NCBI GenBank assembly: GCA_023379355.1
Contig: JAMCUD010000056.1
Location: forward strand, 1 to 64,000
From: Thermoplasmatota archaeon
Lineage (GTDB): Archaea > Thermoplasmatota > Thermoplasmata > Thermoplasmatales > Thermoplasmataceae
Reading direction: 5' to 3'
DNA: 64,000 nucleotides
The notes beneath the pieces are model-generated. The model was not told the origin of the DNA, made no database searches, and saw only the letters and a list, made by a program, of their open reading frames with translations. Shown in pieces: positions 54,089 to 63,981 of the stretch; position 1 is the stretch's first letter, and each line of letters starts with the position of its first letter. Both the position numbers and the translations under genes were made by a program.

Positions 54089-54143
54089 CTAGCTGTGGCA
54101 TAATGAATTAAACATTAATATTTTGCTGTAACACTTACAGCAC

Positions 54144-56501
54144 CTAGGGTTTATCATCCTCGTCTGGAACAATTTCAAGGTTTCTGACTTTCATTACTGT
54201 TCTTATAAGTTCCAGGTGTTTGCCTAGTTTCTCCGGATTCCCCCTTATTTTACAAGTTTCAAGCTCACTCCCCATTGAAAGGTGGCTTGCCGTCTTCTGA
54301 TTTCTAACAGATGCAATCGCAGATATGGCTGAAAGGAAATCCTGGTCATCGGCAATTCCCAAAGGTTCGGGCCAGCGCTCAAGATGAATGCTCTTTGTTT
54401 TCTGGACTGCAAGTTGCTGATAAACATGCTCAGTTATGAAGGGGAGAATAGGTGCGTAGAGCTTGAGAATTTCAAGCATAAAATAGTTAAGTCCACTGGC
54501 AAGCTCCCTCTTTGTGGAAGCATCCACATAGTCCGAACCAATCAGACCTTTGCAGATCTCCAGGTAGTTGTCACAGAAATCGTTCCAGAAAAGATTATCA
54601 ATGTCCTGTCTGGCTCTGGACACCTGGTAATTCTCAAAATACTCCGTGGACCTGATTATGGTGGAATCAAATTTTGATGCCATCCATCTATTCACAGGGA
54701 GTTTAGGGGAAAATCCCCCAACATCAATCTGATGATTCTCAGACAGCATAGACACCAGCCTTGAAGCGTTGTAAATCTTGACGACAGTTCTCCTGCCCCT
54801 TACAAAATCCTGCTCTCTGGCCTTAATATCCTCTCCAGGCAGTGTCGTTGCGGCCCAGTATCTAACAGAGTCTGCACCATACTGGTCTATCAGGGAGCCA
54901 GAGGATATTACGTTCCCCTTGCTTTTGCTCATCTTCTGGCCAAGCGGATCATATACATTTCCACTCACTATGATGTTCTTCCAGGGGATTTTTCTGTCGT
55001 GAAGATAGGATCTTACTATGGTGGAAAAAGCCCAGGCACTTATTATGTCATGACCCTGGAACCTTGAATCATATTCAAGAAACTTATCTTCATTCACACC
55101 CTCAGGCAGGGCCAGCCTGGTGGAGAGTGAGGAAGTTGCCCATGTATCCATTACATCTGTATCGGGGTATATATCAACAGACCCGCATTTATTGCATTTC
55201 TCTGGTGGTGAATCTGTTCTTGGGTCTACCGGGAGTTTATTCTCGTCAGGAGTCAGCATATTTCCGCATTTGCTACAGTGCCACACAGGAAATGGTACTC
55301 CTATAAACCTCTGCCTGGATATGCACCAGTCCCACCTGAGGCCTGATATCCAGTTGTCAAGCCTTGTTTTCATGTAATCAGGCAACCAGTTGATGCTGCC
55401 TGCAAAATCTGTAAGTTCTTTCTTTAGGTGAAGATACCTTACAAACCACTGTTTGCTGATTCCGATCTCTATAGGGGTTCCACATCTCTCGTGTGTATTG
55501 ATTGTATGTTTTATTCTTTCTATCTTGAGAATCCTTCCCTCATTGCCAAGTATCCCCACTATCTGTTTCCTAGCATCATTTATTCTCATTCCTGCAAGTG
55601 GTCCTGCAGTTTCCTTCATTATCCCATGGCTATCCATCACAATCCTTGTACCGGGGTTATGTTTCCTCCACAGGGTTAGGTCATTCTGATCACCGAATGT
55701 GCATAGCATTTCGGCTCCCGTGCCTTTGTTCATATCTACATATTCATCCGCCAGAATCTTGACCCTTGTGCCGTAGACTGGAACAACGGCATATCCACCA
55801 ATCATTGCCGAGTATCTGGCGTCTGCGGGGTTTACCATTAATGCAACACAGGCAGCCAGCATTTCCGGGCGAGTCGTTGCGATCGGTATCCTGCCATTCT
55901 CAATATCAAACTCTATGTATACAAAATCAGTTGAAACAGTCTGATCCTTCAGTTCTATCTGAGATATTGCGGTATTACATGTCGGGCATCTTATGGATGG
56001 CGCCTCGATTCTGTAAACATCTCCGTTATTCAGCATTCTCAGAAACATTTTCTGTGAAATCCTTGTGGATCTGGTTGAGAACGTGCGGTAAGAATGTTCG
56101 AAATCTGCACTAAGACCAAGATCACGCCAATCCTCCATGAGCTCAGCTGCTGCTTTTTCTGACTCCTGCTTGCATAACCTTATGAACTCAGACAGAGGCG
56201 TTTTTTCACCCTTTATTCCTAAGGTTTTCTCTGTGTACCTTTCAGTAGGCAACCCATTGTCGTCAAATCCCCAGGGATAGAAAACCTTGAATCCCCTCAT
56301 TCTCTTGTATCTTGCTATAAAATCCTGATGGGGATATGAAAATGCGTGCCCTATATGCATTTTGCCTGATATTGTCGGAGGTGGAGTGTCAATGAGAAAG
56401 AAATCTTCACGTTTTCCGCTATTCAGGTCCACATTGAAAATATAGCTGTCAGACCACATTTTTTTTGCAGACCCCTCAATCTCCTTGAGATTTAATTCCA
56501 T
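54144..56501 (-). CDS. valS: Valyl-tRNA synthetase
   Basis: About 785 residues, class I aaRS. PPPTISGKMHIGHAFSYPHQ has the H-I-G-H site and QKMSKSKGNVISS the K-M-S-K-S. A CP1 editing domain with IATTRPEMLAACVAL and two Cys pairs (CPTCNTA; CSKCGN, CNKCGS) that likely bind zinc lie between. The open frame runs to 56567, but ATATATAG (56524-56531) is 26-27 nt before ATG 56501, so the mRNA starts there and the N-terminus is MELNLKEIEG. Confidence 0.97.
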   Translation of the reverse strand: MELNLKEIEGSAKKMWSDSYIFNVDLNSGKREDFFLIDTPPPTISGKMHIGHAFSYPHQDFIARYKRMRGFKVFYPWGFDDNGLPTERYTEKTLGIKGEKTPLSEFIRLCKQESEKAAAELMEDWRDLGLSADFEHSYRTFSTRSTRISQKMFLRMLNNGDVYRIEAPSIRCPTCNTAISQIELKDQTVSTDFVYIEFDIENGRIPIATTRPEMLAACVALMVNPADARYSAMIGGYAVVPVYGTRVKILADEYVDMNKGTGAEMLCTFGDQNDLTLWRKHNPGTRIVMDSHGIMKETAGPLAGMRINDARKQIVGILGNEGRILKIERIKHTINTHERCGTPIEIGISKQWFVRYLHLKKELTDFAGSINWLPDYMKTRLDNWISGLRWDWCISRQRFIGVPFPVWHCSKCGNMLTPDENKLPVDPRTDSPPEKCNKCGSVDIYPDTDVMDTWATSSLSTRLALPEGVNEDKFLEYDSRFQGHDIISAWAFSTIVRSYLHDRKIPWKNIIVSGNVYDPLGQKMSKSKGNVISSGSLIDQYGADSVRYWAATTLPGEDIKAREQDFVRGRRTVVKIYNASRLVSMLSENHQIDVGGFSPKLPVNRWMASKFDSTIIRSTEYFENYQVSRARQDIDNLFWNDFCDNYLEICKGLIGSDYVDASTKRELASGLNYFMLEILKLYAPILPFITEHVYQQLAVQKTKSIHLERWPEPLGIADDQDFLSAISAIASVRNQKTASHLSMGSELETCKIRGNPEKLGKHLELIRTVMKVRNLEIVPDEDDKP

Positions 56502-56523
56502 AATGTCCCTTAATCCTTTTAGG

Positions 56524-56531
56524 CTATATAT
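56524..56531 (-). promoter_or_regulatory. TATA box that sets the valS start
   Basis: ATATATAG on the minus strand, centre 56527.5, 26-27 nt before ATG 56501 and inside the longer open frame. Confidence 0.65.
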
Positions 56532-56726
56532 GATATTTTTAGATGGCATTGTCATTGAAAATGCCAAATGAAATAGAGTTGTGTGATCTTTTAAATCGCT
56601 CTAAACACAATATCTTTGTGGAGTATTATGGCTGAAGTCAAACATAGTCTCCTTTAAACAAAGAGCATATAAATTGTACCTGGGGAAATGAGTCACATTT
56701 ATTAGCTAGTTTTAACATAGGAATTC

Positions 56727-57152
56727 ATGAACTCGGAAAAGGAAATCTCAATATTCACAGGGCTCCAGAAAAAGGCCCTGAGTGACTATCAATTCCTCAA
56801 GAAGAGTTCCTCCCTTCAGAATATAGTATATTTTCTGGATGCTTTTATAAAGGAACATGAGGAGATACTCAACAGAATCGACGTGGACAACGATTCAATC
56901 AGTCTCAGTTCCAAGGGCTCCAGTCACATGGAGGCCACCAGACACCTCATTGAAAATCAAAAGATTGATGCAAATAGCCTTCAGGGGGTGCTTCTTCATA
57001 TCTGCAAGGTGGAGGAGACCCTCATGGAAGAGAGCAGGAAACTTGCCGGCGATCAACCTGACTCGCCATTACTGAAATTCATAAATTGGCAGGAAAAGAT
57101 TCACGAAGATGCTGACAATCTGTACCACAGATTTGTTGAGATGGCTGTTTAA
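56727..57152 (+). CDS. Ferritin-like/rubrerythrin-like four-helix protein (tentative)
   Basis: 141 residues, all helical. Helix 1-2 (FTGLQKKALSDYQFLKKSSS, IVYFLDAFIKEHEEILNRI), helix 3 (LLHICKVEETLMEESRKL) and helix 4 (FINWQEKIHEDADNLYHRF). The E-H-x-x-I and E-x-I-H-E-x-A patterns look like diiron ligands, but the canonical ExxH pair is not exact, so metal binding is uncertain. A TATA-like TTTATTAG at ~56698-56705 is near 25 nt before the ATG. Followed by dtdA after 36 nt. Confidence 0.5.
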   Translation: MNSEKEISIFTGLQKKALSDYQFLKKSSSLQNIVYFLDAFIKEHEEILNRIDVDNDSISLSSKGSSHMEATRHLIENQKIDANSLQGVLLHICKVEETLMEESRKLAGDQPDSPLLKFINWQEKIHEDADNLYHRFVEMAV

Positions 57153-57188
57153 GGATAATCATTTTACCTCATAACACTTTACCCAGTA

Positions 57189-57977
57189 ATGCACCTTTTT
57201 GTGGCCTCTATGGATGATCCGGCCAGTGTTTCCATGGGAAATGCAATAATCCTGGATGGCAGGTTTCAGCCGGAATCTGATGGGATATACAGATATAAGG
57301 AATGCCTGCTTGCTCTGATTGATCAGAGGCATCTTTACTGGAACGGAGTTGATGATGTGGAAAAGAGATCTGGAAATAGAATTCAGGATGTGGTTTTTCT
57401 CTCCAGACACTCGTCTGCAGCCGGGATAAGGTCCATCACTGTGCACCCTACTGGAAACTATGGACGGGCGGATCTCGGCGGGGAGCCTCAAACACTGACC
57501 AAGTCCAATCCAGCCATGATGACCTCCTACCTCCGTTATGTCAGGGAAAACTTTACTAACCCGTCTGTTGAGGTCACATTTGAATCCACACATCACGGTC
57601 CTCTAATTGATAGACCTAACTTCTATTTCGAGATTGGAACTACTGAACGGGAATGGAACGACAGTGAGATCCTGGAGGTCTGCAGGGATACGGTCTTCTG
57701 CTCAACTGCGAGGAATGAAAGGAATTTTGTTGGTGTTGGCGGTGGACATTACATGACCAAGATTACACAGTATGTGCTGGAAAACTCTGTGAACGTTGGT
57801 CACATGATCTCAAAGCACAGTCTTGCCGAAATCACTGAATCCATGATACTGCAGGCAGTTGAGAAAACACCAAAATGCTCAGGCTTTCTGATTGACAGAA
57901 AGGGTGTGAAATCAAGGCAGAAAGATATCATCAGTCACATATGTGATGAGAGATCTCTTGAGAAAATCATTATATAA
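57189..57977 (+). CDS. dtdA: D-aminoacyl-tRNA deacylase (DtdA/GEK1 type)
   Basis: 262 residues, the archaeal/plant DTD2 length. Conserved landmarks: FLSRHSSAAG, ITVHPTGNYGRADLGG, FESTHHGPL, FYFEIGTTEREW and GVGGGHYMTKIT. It hydrolyses D-aminoacyl-tRNAs so D-amino acids are not built into protein. It lies 184 nt upstream of a trio of overlapping genes that can be read as D-amino-acid metabolism, which gives its position possible meaning. Confidence 0.93.
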   Translation: MHLFVASMDDPASVSMGNAIILDGRFQPESDGIYRYKECLLALIDQRHLYWNGVDDVEKRSGNRIQDVVFLSRHSSAAGIRSITVHPTGNYGRADLGGEPQTLTKSNPAMMTSYLRYVRENFTNPSVEVTFESTHHGPLIDRPNFYFEIGTTEREWNDSEILEVCRDTVFCSTARNERNFVGVGGGHYMTKITQYVLENSVNVGHMISKHSLAEITESMILQAVEKTPKCSGFLIDRKGVKSRQKDIISHICDERSLEKIII

Positions 57978-58161
57978 GCCAATCATGAATATAGTATAGT
58001 TATTTATATATATTATAATATTTATTTTTACATCCCTATGGTGGCGGACATTGTATTCCTCAGAGTCTCCAAGAAATGAAATTTTAGATTTGTATGTATA
58101 AATATTTAAATACTTGAATTCACTAACATCCCTCAATCAGGCTGAGTCCTGAGTGAAATAA
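57978..58161. promoter_or_regulatory. Promoter region of the three-gene operon
   Basis: 184 nt, AT-rich. ATATTTAA near 58105-58112 is a likely TATA box, giving a start near 58135 and a ~25-nt leader before ATG 58162. Several short AT tracts (TATTTATATATATTATAAT near 58000) could be a second promoter or terminator of dtdA. No hairpin was obvious. Confidence 0.4.
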
Positions 58162-59133
58162 ATGGAAGAAATGGATGGGGACGAAGATCCGCCCGGTAAG
58201 ACACCGTTTTTTAGAGCAAGGCGTCTTGAAAGTGCTGTCAATCTGAAGAAAATTTATATTAAGTTCGAAGGGGCCGGAGTTACCGGAACCCAGAAGGACC
58301 GTATTTCAAAACAGCATGTAATAAGGGCAAAGAATGAAGGGTTTGAAACGATCTCGCTGGCTACATGTGGTAACTATGGGGCGTCTATCTCCCATTATGC
58401 CAATGTGTATGGTCTCAATTCTGTAATCGCAGTTCCGGAGCAGTATTCTGGAGAAAGGAATACTGAAATGGTTTCCAACGGGTCACAGATACTTACCATG
58501 AGGTCGAGATACGAGGAACTGGTTGAGCTTATGAGAGACAGGTCAAAGGATGAATGCTGGTATGATTCCAGCCCAGGTTCAAAGAATGCCGAGATCGATT
58601 TCAAGGGATATGGATCAATTGCATACGAGATAGTATCCCAGCTGGGGCACAGTCCTGCCTACGTTGCCGTACCTGTGGGGAATGGCACCACACTGGCAGG
58701 CATTTACAGCGGGTTCAAGGCAATGAAGCGGAGAGGCATTATCAAGAGGATTCCAAGATTCATAGGATCAAGCACTCCCAATGGAAATCCTGTTGTGGAG
58801 TCATGGAGGACTGGAAGGCGGACTGTCATGGAACTGGAACCAGTTGACATTTCGGAAACGGCTGTTTCAGAGCCTCTGGTGGCATTCAGGTCGTATGACG
58901 GACAGATGGCGCTGGACTCTATATATGAATCAAATGGTTCTGCCACCTATGTTTCAGACTCTGAGATGGTAAGATACGCCAAAATGCTGGAAACAACAGA
59001 GATGCTGTCAGTTCTGCCGGCATCCGCATCTGCACTTGCAGCAGCGGACTGGGTAGTACCCAGATCAGCCGATACAGAAAGTGATATTGTTGTTGTAATC
59101 ACAGGAAGGTCAAGAAAATGGATAACGCAATAG
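58162..59133 (+). CDS. Fold-type II PLP enzyme, threonine-synthase-like
   Basis: 323 residues. The Schiff-base lysine is K45 in GVTGTQKDRISK; LATCGNYGASISHYA is the substrate Asn loop and VAVPVGNGTTLAGIYSGF the phosphate-binding glycine loop. SVLPASASALAA has the S/P-x-S-A-S-A-L-A-A end typical of threonine synthase/serine racemase relatives. It is ~100 residues shorter than normal threonine synthase (no extended N-terminus), and its operon partners are not threonine genes, so another reaction is likely. It overlaps the next gene by 16 nt. Confidence 0.82.
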   Translation: MEEMDGDEDPPGKTPFFRARRLESAVNLKKIYIKFEGAGVTGTQKDRISKQHVIRAKNEGFETISLATCGNYGASISHYANVYGLNSVIAVPEQYSGERNTEMVSNGSQILTMRSRYEELVELMRDRSKDECWYDSSPGSKNAEIDFKGYGSIAYEIVSQLGHSPAYVAVPVGNGTTLAGIYSGFKAMKRRGIIKRIPRFIGSSTPNGNPVVESWRTGRRTVMELEPVDISETAVSEPLVAFRSYDGQMALDSIYESNGSATYVSDSEMVRYAKMLETTEMLSVLPASASALAAADWVVPRSADTESDIVVVITGRSRKWITQ

Positions 59134-60158
59134 TACTTGCGGAGGGTGTGCTGGGAAGCACATATGGAAAAACCGCAAATGGACTGGTCAGATATACGAG
59201 AAGGTATAATGTAAGGGCGGTCATTGATTCAAGCAAGGCTGGAATGGATGCAGGAATGGTGGTAGAGGGAAAGCGTAAAGGAATCCCTGTCCTTGGCGAA
59301 ATTGATGAAATCAAAGGCGCATCAGTAGATACCCTTGTAATAGGTATAGCTACCGATGGCGGATTCCTCCCTCCGGAATACAGATCAACAGTTAAGAAAG
59401 CCATTGAGAACGGAATGAACGTTGTAAGCGGTCTGCATGAATTCCTGAGTGATGACCCTGAATTTGCTGCCCTTGCCAGAATGTATAACTCCAGAATCAC
59501 CGATGTCAGGAAAATGTTCAGAGAAATGAAGCAACCTTTTACTGGGAGGATCAGAGAAGTTAGTGCATCCAAAATCGCTGTTCTTGGAACGGATAGCGCC
59601 ATAGGGAAGAGAACAACTGCAGTAATCCTGAACAATGCAATGAACTCCTCCGGAGAAAAATCTTCAATGGTCGGAACTGGACAGACTGCATGGATGCAGG
59701 GTATTGAGCATACGGTGGTTGTTGATTCTATGATAAACGACTTCATCCCTGGAAACCTTGAGTGGAATACAATCCAGGCATGGGAGGATGGCAGGCCGGA
59801 TTTCCTGTTCATAGAGGGGCAGGGTTCCGTGTTGCATCCAGCATATCCGGGCAGCTTTGAGATCATAGGGGCCTGCAGGCCTAACGCTATCATTTTGCAG
59901 CATGCACCGAAGAGAAAGTACTTCGATGGGTTTGAGGAGTTTGAAATTCCTCCTGTTGAGAAATACATAAAGGTCCTGGAGCTTCTCTCAGGCTCCCCAG
60001 TGATCGCAATATCTCTCAACACTGAGAATATGAATGCCGACGAGATCAGAGATCAGATACAGGAGCTCGAATCCAGATATGGGGTCCCAGTCTTTGATCC
60101 ACTGGCTAGAAATGTTTCAGACTCGTTGGAGAGCATAAGGAAGGAACTCGTCCAATGA
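59118..60158 (+). CDS. DUF1611-family protein (DgcN-like)
   Basis: 346 residues: a Rossmann-like N-terminal domain (1-~115, AIVLAEGVLGSTYGKTANGL) and a P-loop-like C-terminal domain with AVLGTDSAIGKRTTAVIL (K164), VGTGQTAWMQG and FIEGQGSVLHPAYPG, all family hallmarks. Some bacterial members (DgcN) are reported as D-glutamate N-acetyltransferases; others sit by dipeptide epimerase genes. It overlaps both neighbours (16 and 4 nt), so it is translated with them. Substrate here is not known. Confidence 0.8.
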   Translation: MDNAIVLAEGVLGSTYGKTANGLVRYTRRYNVRAVIDSSKAGMDAGMVVEGKRKGIPVLGEIDEIKGASVDTLVIGIATDGGFLPPEYRSTVKKAIENGMNVVSGLHEFLSDDPEFAALARMYNSRITDVRKMFREMKQPFTGRIREVSASKIAVLGTDSAIGKRTTAVILNNAMNSSGEKSSMVGTGQTAWMQGIEHTVVVDSMINDFIPGNLEWNTIQAWEDGRPDFLFIEGQGSVLHPAYPGSFEIIGACRPNAIILQHAPKRKYFDGFEEFEIPPVEKYIKVLELLSGSPVIAISLNTENMNADEIRDQIQELESRYGVPVFDPLARNVSDSLESIRKELVQ

Positions 60159-61576
60159 CCACCCCCCCTTACGCGGAAAGAATGGCATGTTTTTCCTGCA
60201 TTAATGTAAGGGTTTCTTCAATAGAAAAACAGAGAATCAAGGGTATTGTGGAATTTGTTATTGGCGAACAGAGGCACTCATTTGAAATGATATTCACCTA
60301 TTCGGAGAATATAAGCGTGGATGAGAACATTGCCGGGTTGATCATCACCATGCCGGTCATCAACTTTGCATATTTTTCAAAGGAAATAATACTTAATTAC
60401 CCTGTTTCGCCAGCTGATCGGGTTGTCATTGAGGAATGGACAAAGGTGAACAACAGGGAGGTATTTATCAATCAGATCTGCAGGCGCAGGTATGAGTTCT
60501 TCAATCCGGAGTATATCCCTGATTCCTCTGATATAACGCCGGAAAACTCATACGGAATCACAAAAATCTCTTTTCCAGTTTCCATGGAGGAAAAGAGAAA
60601 AACAGAGACCAACCCTGACGGAGTTGGTATCCTGTCATCCGGAGGCAAGGAGAGCCTACTTTCATCAGGAATTTTTTCCGAGATAGGTACAGATACATAT
60701 CACATCTTTTACAATGAGTCGGGCGCACACTGGCTTCCTGCCAAAACAGCCTATGACCATATGATTTCCTCCGGGAAAAAGGCTGAGAAGGTTTGGTCAA
60801 ACACAGACAGGTTTTACAGATTCGGCCTCAGACTCCTGCCCTGCATAGACATGGACGTGGTTGAAAAAAAGGCTGACTCCTATCCAGTTCAGGCTTTTAT
60901 ATTTCCAGTTTACATATTCGCCCTGCTCCCTATAGCGATTAAGGAAAGGCTGGGCAACCTCATCATGGGAGATGAATTCGATGATCCGCTTGAAATGTCA
61001 GATTTTCACGGTATGAAGCACTTCTATGGTGTATACGATCAATCAAACACATTCAATTCTAGAATTACCAGATATTTCATGGAAAAGGGGCTGAATATCA
61101 CGGTCTGGTCAGCAGTCTACGCCATAAATGGTTCAGTAGAGGAGAAGATTCTTATGAGAAGATATCCCCATCTTTTCAGCCTGCAGCGATCCTGCCATTC
61201 CTGCAGGAAAATTGTGGATCAGATCATACCATGCGGTACATGTTCAAAATGCCTTGGTATAATGCTTTTTATCATTGCCGCTCGTGGTGACCCCAGAATA
61301 ATAGGATACCGGGATGATCACATCATGGGTCTGGAAAAGAACATTGCAGGTGGCCACCTCAGATTGGATCGTGATGAACTGGACCTATTGAAGGAGAGGG
61401 TATTCAAAAAAAGAAATCCAGTTGGATCACATGTGGACATGCTTCATGTTTTTCCAGAAGAGAAAGCCCCTCTTTCCTTTATCCCCGACAGATTCAGGGA
61501 CAAGATTGACAGGATACTCTCTCAGTATGTGACAGGAAAGTGCAGGATCGAAAACGGTTCCTGGAAAAAATTCTGA
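60155..61576 (+). CDS. PP-loop ATP-pyrophosphatase superfamily protein, MurL-like
   Basis: 473 residues. The PP-loop SSGGKES is at 161-167. A cysteine set C347, C350 and C360, C363, C366 (SCHSC, PCGTCSKC) is near the C-terminus, as in QueC/MurL-type proteins, where N-R-A-x-H-G... W-C-G-x-C-P-K-C occurs. MurL converts the terminal L-Glu of UDP-MurNAc-L-Ala-L-Glu to D-Glu using ATP. Since no peptidoglycan is expected here, the substrate must differ; the MurL-like reading is based on motif layout only. ATG overlaps the DUF1611 stop. Confidence 0.6.
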   Translation: MTTPPYAERMACFSCINVRVSSIEKQRIKGIVEFVIGEQRHSFEMIFTYSENISVDENIAGLIITMPVINFAYFSKEIILNYPVSPADRVVIEEWTKVNNREVFINQICRRRYEFFNPEYIPDSSDITPENSYGITKISFPVSMEEKRKTETNPDGVGILSSGGKESLLSSGIFSEIGTDTYHIFYNESGAHWLPAKTAYDHMISSGKKAEKVWSNTDRFYRFGLRLLPCIDMDVVEKKADSYPVQAFIFPVYIFALLPIAIKERLGNLIMGDEFDDPLEMSDFHGMKHFYGVYDQSNTFNSRITRYFMEKGLNITVWSAVYAINGSVEEKILMRRYPHLFSLQRSCHSCRKIVDQIIPCGTCSKCLGIMLFIIAARGDPRIIGYRDDHIMGLEKNIAGGHLRLDRDELDLLKERVFKKRNPVGSHVDMLHVFPEEKAPLSFIPDRFRDKIDRILSQYVTGKCRIENGSWKKF

Positions 61577-61581
61577 TTGCA

Positions 61582-62109
61582 TCAGAAAAACATGGATTCT
61601 GCAAGAATAACATCTTCCTGGGTACTGCAGAGAGAATACTCTTTCAGTGGTTCACTGTTTATTTCTATAAACTGTAGCCCCCAGTTGAACTTTGAAAGCA
61701 AATATTCTGATCTATCTTCGAAGCCCAAAATGTAAAGGGCGGCGGAAACAGCCTCTACTGAAGAAAGAAAATTTCTCTTTCCAAAATTTACGGGGTTCGC
61801 AGCCACAAGGGTGGGAAGTTTTACCAACAGTCTCGCACTGAAATCAGAAAACGTGTCGCTTCTATTCCAGGAACCGTCTAGGACAGAGATACCGTATTTC
61901 AGGGAGGTGTCATGAAGTGAATTCAGCAGGAATGTGTCTGAAAAAGGTGTCAGGACAATTGTTCTTCGTATTCTACCGGGGGTGGCCTGTTCAGCAAGCC
62001 CGAATCTCTTCAGTTTCTTCATAGTATTCTTCCTCGGGTCATCCTGGTTAAGCTCATAAAAGAGAACTTCAGGGAATATTCTTTCATTTTTCCGGCCTGC
62101 ATCTCTCAT
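61582..62109 (-). CDS. tsr3: rRNA acp-transferase Tsr3 (DUF367)
   Basis: 175 residues. DQDDPRKNTMKKL-type opening (QDDPRKNTMKKL), VLTPFSDTFLL, SVLDGSWNRSD, RLLVKLPTLVAANPVNFGKR and SSVEAVSAALYILGF are the Tsr3 signature in order. In eukaryotes Tsr3 adds the acp group to m1-pseudouridine of 18S rRNA using S-adenosylmethionine; archaeal homologues act on 16S rRNA. The usual D-C-S-W reads D-G-S-W here. It is convergent with the MurL-like gene (5 nt). Confidence 0.88.
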   Translation of the reverse strand: MRDAGRKNERIFPEVLFYELNQDDPRKNTMKKLKRFGLAEQATPGRIRRTIVLTPFSDTFLLNSLHDTSLKYGISVLDGSWNRSDTFSDFSARLLVKLPTLVAANPVNFGKRNFLSSVEAVSAALYILGFEDRSEYLLSKFNWGLQFIEINSEPLKEYSLCSTQEDVILAESMFF

Positions 62110-62339
62110 TTCCGACTCTGCAGAGAGAAAGTCATTTCCTAAAAATAGCCTTTTGCCCGTGAGAAAAAATTCATTAAAGTTCTAAATCCAAGCAGAAATC
62201 TAACAGACACCGGGGGCAAAGATATAATTTTTGTCTGAGTATAAATGCGAAGAATCCTAGTTCCACTAAAATCCCCGATTGTTTCATGTAAATGGAAATT
62301 ATGCTATTTTACCGGTACATCATATCTCTCTTAGAAAAT

Positions 62340-62347
62340 TTCTTATA
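62340..62347 (+). promoter_or_regulatory. TATA-like box of pyrG
   Basis: TTCTTATA, centre 24-25 nt before ATG 62368, so pyrG is probably leaderless. The 230 nt between it and the tsr3 start hold nothing else that I can support. Confidence 0.55.
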
Positions 62348-62367
62348 CCGACTCTCTCTTTCTTATA

Positions 62368-63981
62368 ATGCGATATGTTGTAATAACCGGAGGTGTTATT
62401 TCAGGGCTTGGCAAGGGAACTCTGACATCGAGCCTTTCTTATCTTCTAAAATCACACAATGTTAAGGTAACTTCCATGAAAATTGACCCGTACCTCAATT
62501 ATGATGCGGGGACCATGAATCCCTATCAGCATGGGGAAGTCTTCGTTCTTGACGATGGAAGCGAAGTTGACCTCGACCTTGGAAATTACGAAAGATTCCT
62601 TGATACAAAACTTTCAGGCCAGAACAATATAACAACAGGGAAAATCTACAGGGAAGTAATTGAAAGAGAGAGAAAGGGTGAGTATCTTGGAAGCACAGTG
62701 CAGATAATACCGCACATAACAAATGAAATCAAGAGAAGAATAAGGCAGATCTCCCAGAATTCCAGTACGGATGTCGTAATGATAGAGGTTGGCGGAACCG
62801 TTGGTGACATAGAGAGCATGCCTTTCCTGGAAGCTCTGAGAGAACTTAACAAGGAGAAAGACACTGAAAGCATGGTTTTCTGCCATGTGACTCTGGTTCC
62901 GGAGATTGGGATGAGCCTTGAGCAGAAGACTAAACCCACGCAGCACAGTGTTAAGGCTCTTAGGGAGATAGGAATACAGCCTGATGTAATATTCTGCAGG
63001 TCAAAGAAGAAGCTCTCCCTTGATTCAGTGAAGCGGATATCTCTCTTTACTGACGTACCGGAGGAAGGAATAGTGAGTGTGACCGATGTTCCCAATGTCT
63101 ATCTTGTGCCGGACCTCCTGAGGCAGCAGAAAATAGATACATTCATAATCTCCAAACTGGGGCTTAAGACCGGTGAATTCAGAGATCAGTGGGTTGAATA
63201 CAAGGAGAATCTCCTGCATCCCCGGCATATTGTAAAAATAGCCCTGGTCGGAAAATACGTGGAACTACAGGATGCATACATAAGCCATAAAGAGGCATTT
63301 TCACACGTGACCGGAAATACTGGCATTGAGGTTGAAATCAAGTGGATAAACTCAGATTCACTGATCCAGAACCAGACCCTGCTTGAGGATGTTGACGGAA
63401 TAATAGTCCCAGGAGGTTTCGGTTACAGAGGTTTCGAAGGGAAGATCCAGGCGGCAAGATATGCAAGGGAGAATTCCATCCCATATCTGGGGATTTGCCT
63501 TGGATTTCAGGTAGCTGTAGTAGAGTATGCCAGAAATGTCCTCGGTCTGAAGAATGCCAGCAGCACTGAATTTGATCCTAATACGCCATATCCTGTTGTG
63601 GACCTTCTTCCGGAACAGTATGGAGTAACGGAAAAGGGTGGGACTATGAGGCTTGGTTCAAAGAGGGTATTACTGCGTGATGGAACCAGGGCCTCCTCTA
63701 TATATGGGAGCAGTGAGATATTTGAAAGGCACAGACACAGGTATGAGGTCAACCCTGAATACATAGACAGGTTTGAAAAATCCGGACTAATCTTCTCTGG
63801 AACAGACGAGGACAGGGTGAGAATGGAGATTGCGGAAATACAGTCGAGCCCCGGGATGATTGCCGTTCAGTATCACAGCGAATTTCTATCCCGTCCACTG
63901 AGGCCATCAAGAACACATGAATTTCTCGTGAAGTCAGCCCTGCACCATAAGGAAAGAGTCCTTGAGGAACCGGTGAGGTAG
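62368..63981 (+). CDS. pyrG: CTP synthase
   Basis: 537 residues. The N-terminal synthetase domain begins [18 protein letters not shown], with [20 protein letters not shown] and [18 protein letters not shown]; the glutaminase domain has the nucleophile in GICLGFQ and [10 protein letters not shown] with the His-x-Glu pair. It makes CTP from UTP, ATP and glutamine. Complete within the window; only ~19 nt follow. Confidence 0.97.
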   Translation: MRYVVITGGVISGLGKGTLTSSLSYLLKSHNVKVTSMKIDPYLNYDAGTMNPYQHGEVFVLDDGSEVDLDLGNYERFLDTKLSGQNNITTGKIYREVIERERKGEYLGSTVQIIPHITNEIKRRIRQISQNSSTDVVMIEVGGTVGDIESMPFLEALRELNKEKDTESMVFCHVTLVPEIGMSLEQKTKPTQHSVKALREIGIQPDVIFCRSKKKLSLDSVKRISLFTDVPEEGIVSVTDVPNVYLVPDLLRQQKIDTFIISKLGLKTGEFRDQWVEYKENLLHPRHIVKIALVGKYVELQDAYISHKEAFSHVTGNTGIEVEIKWINSDSLIQNQTLLEDVDGIIVPGGFGYRGFEGKIQAARYARENSIPYLGICLGFQVAVVEYARNVLGLKNASSTEFDPNTPYPVVDLLPEQYGVTEKGGTMRLGSKRVLLRDGTRASSIYGSSEIFERHRHRYEVNPEYIDRFEKSGLIFSGTDEDRVRMEIAEIQSSPGMIAVQYHSEFLSRPLRPSRTHEFLVKSALHHKERVLEEPVR

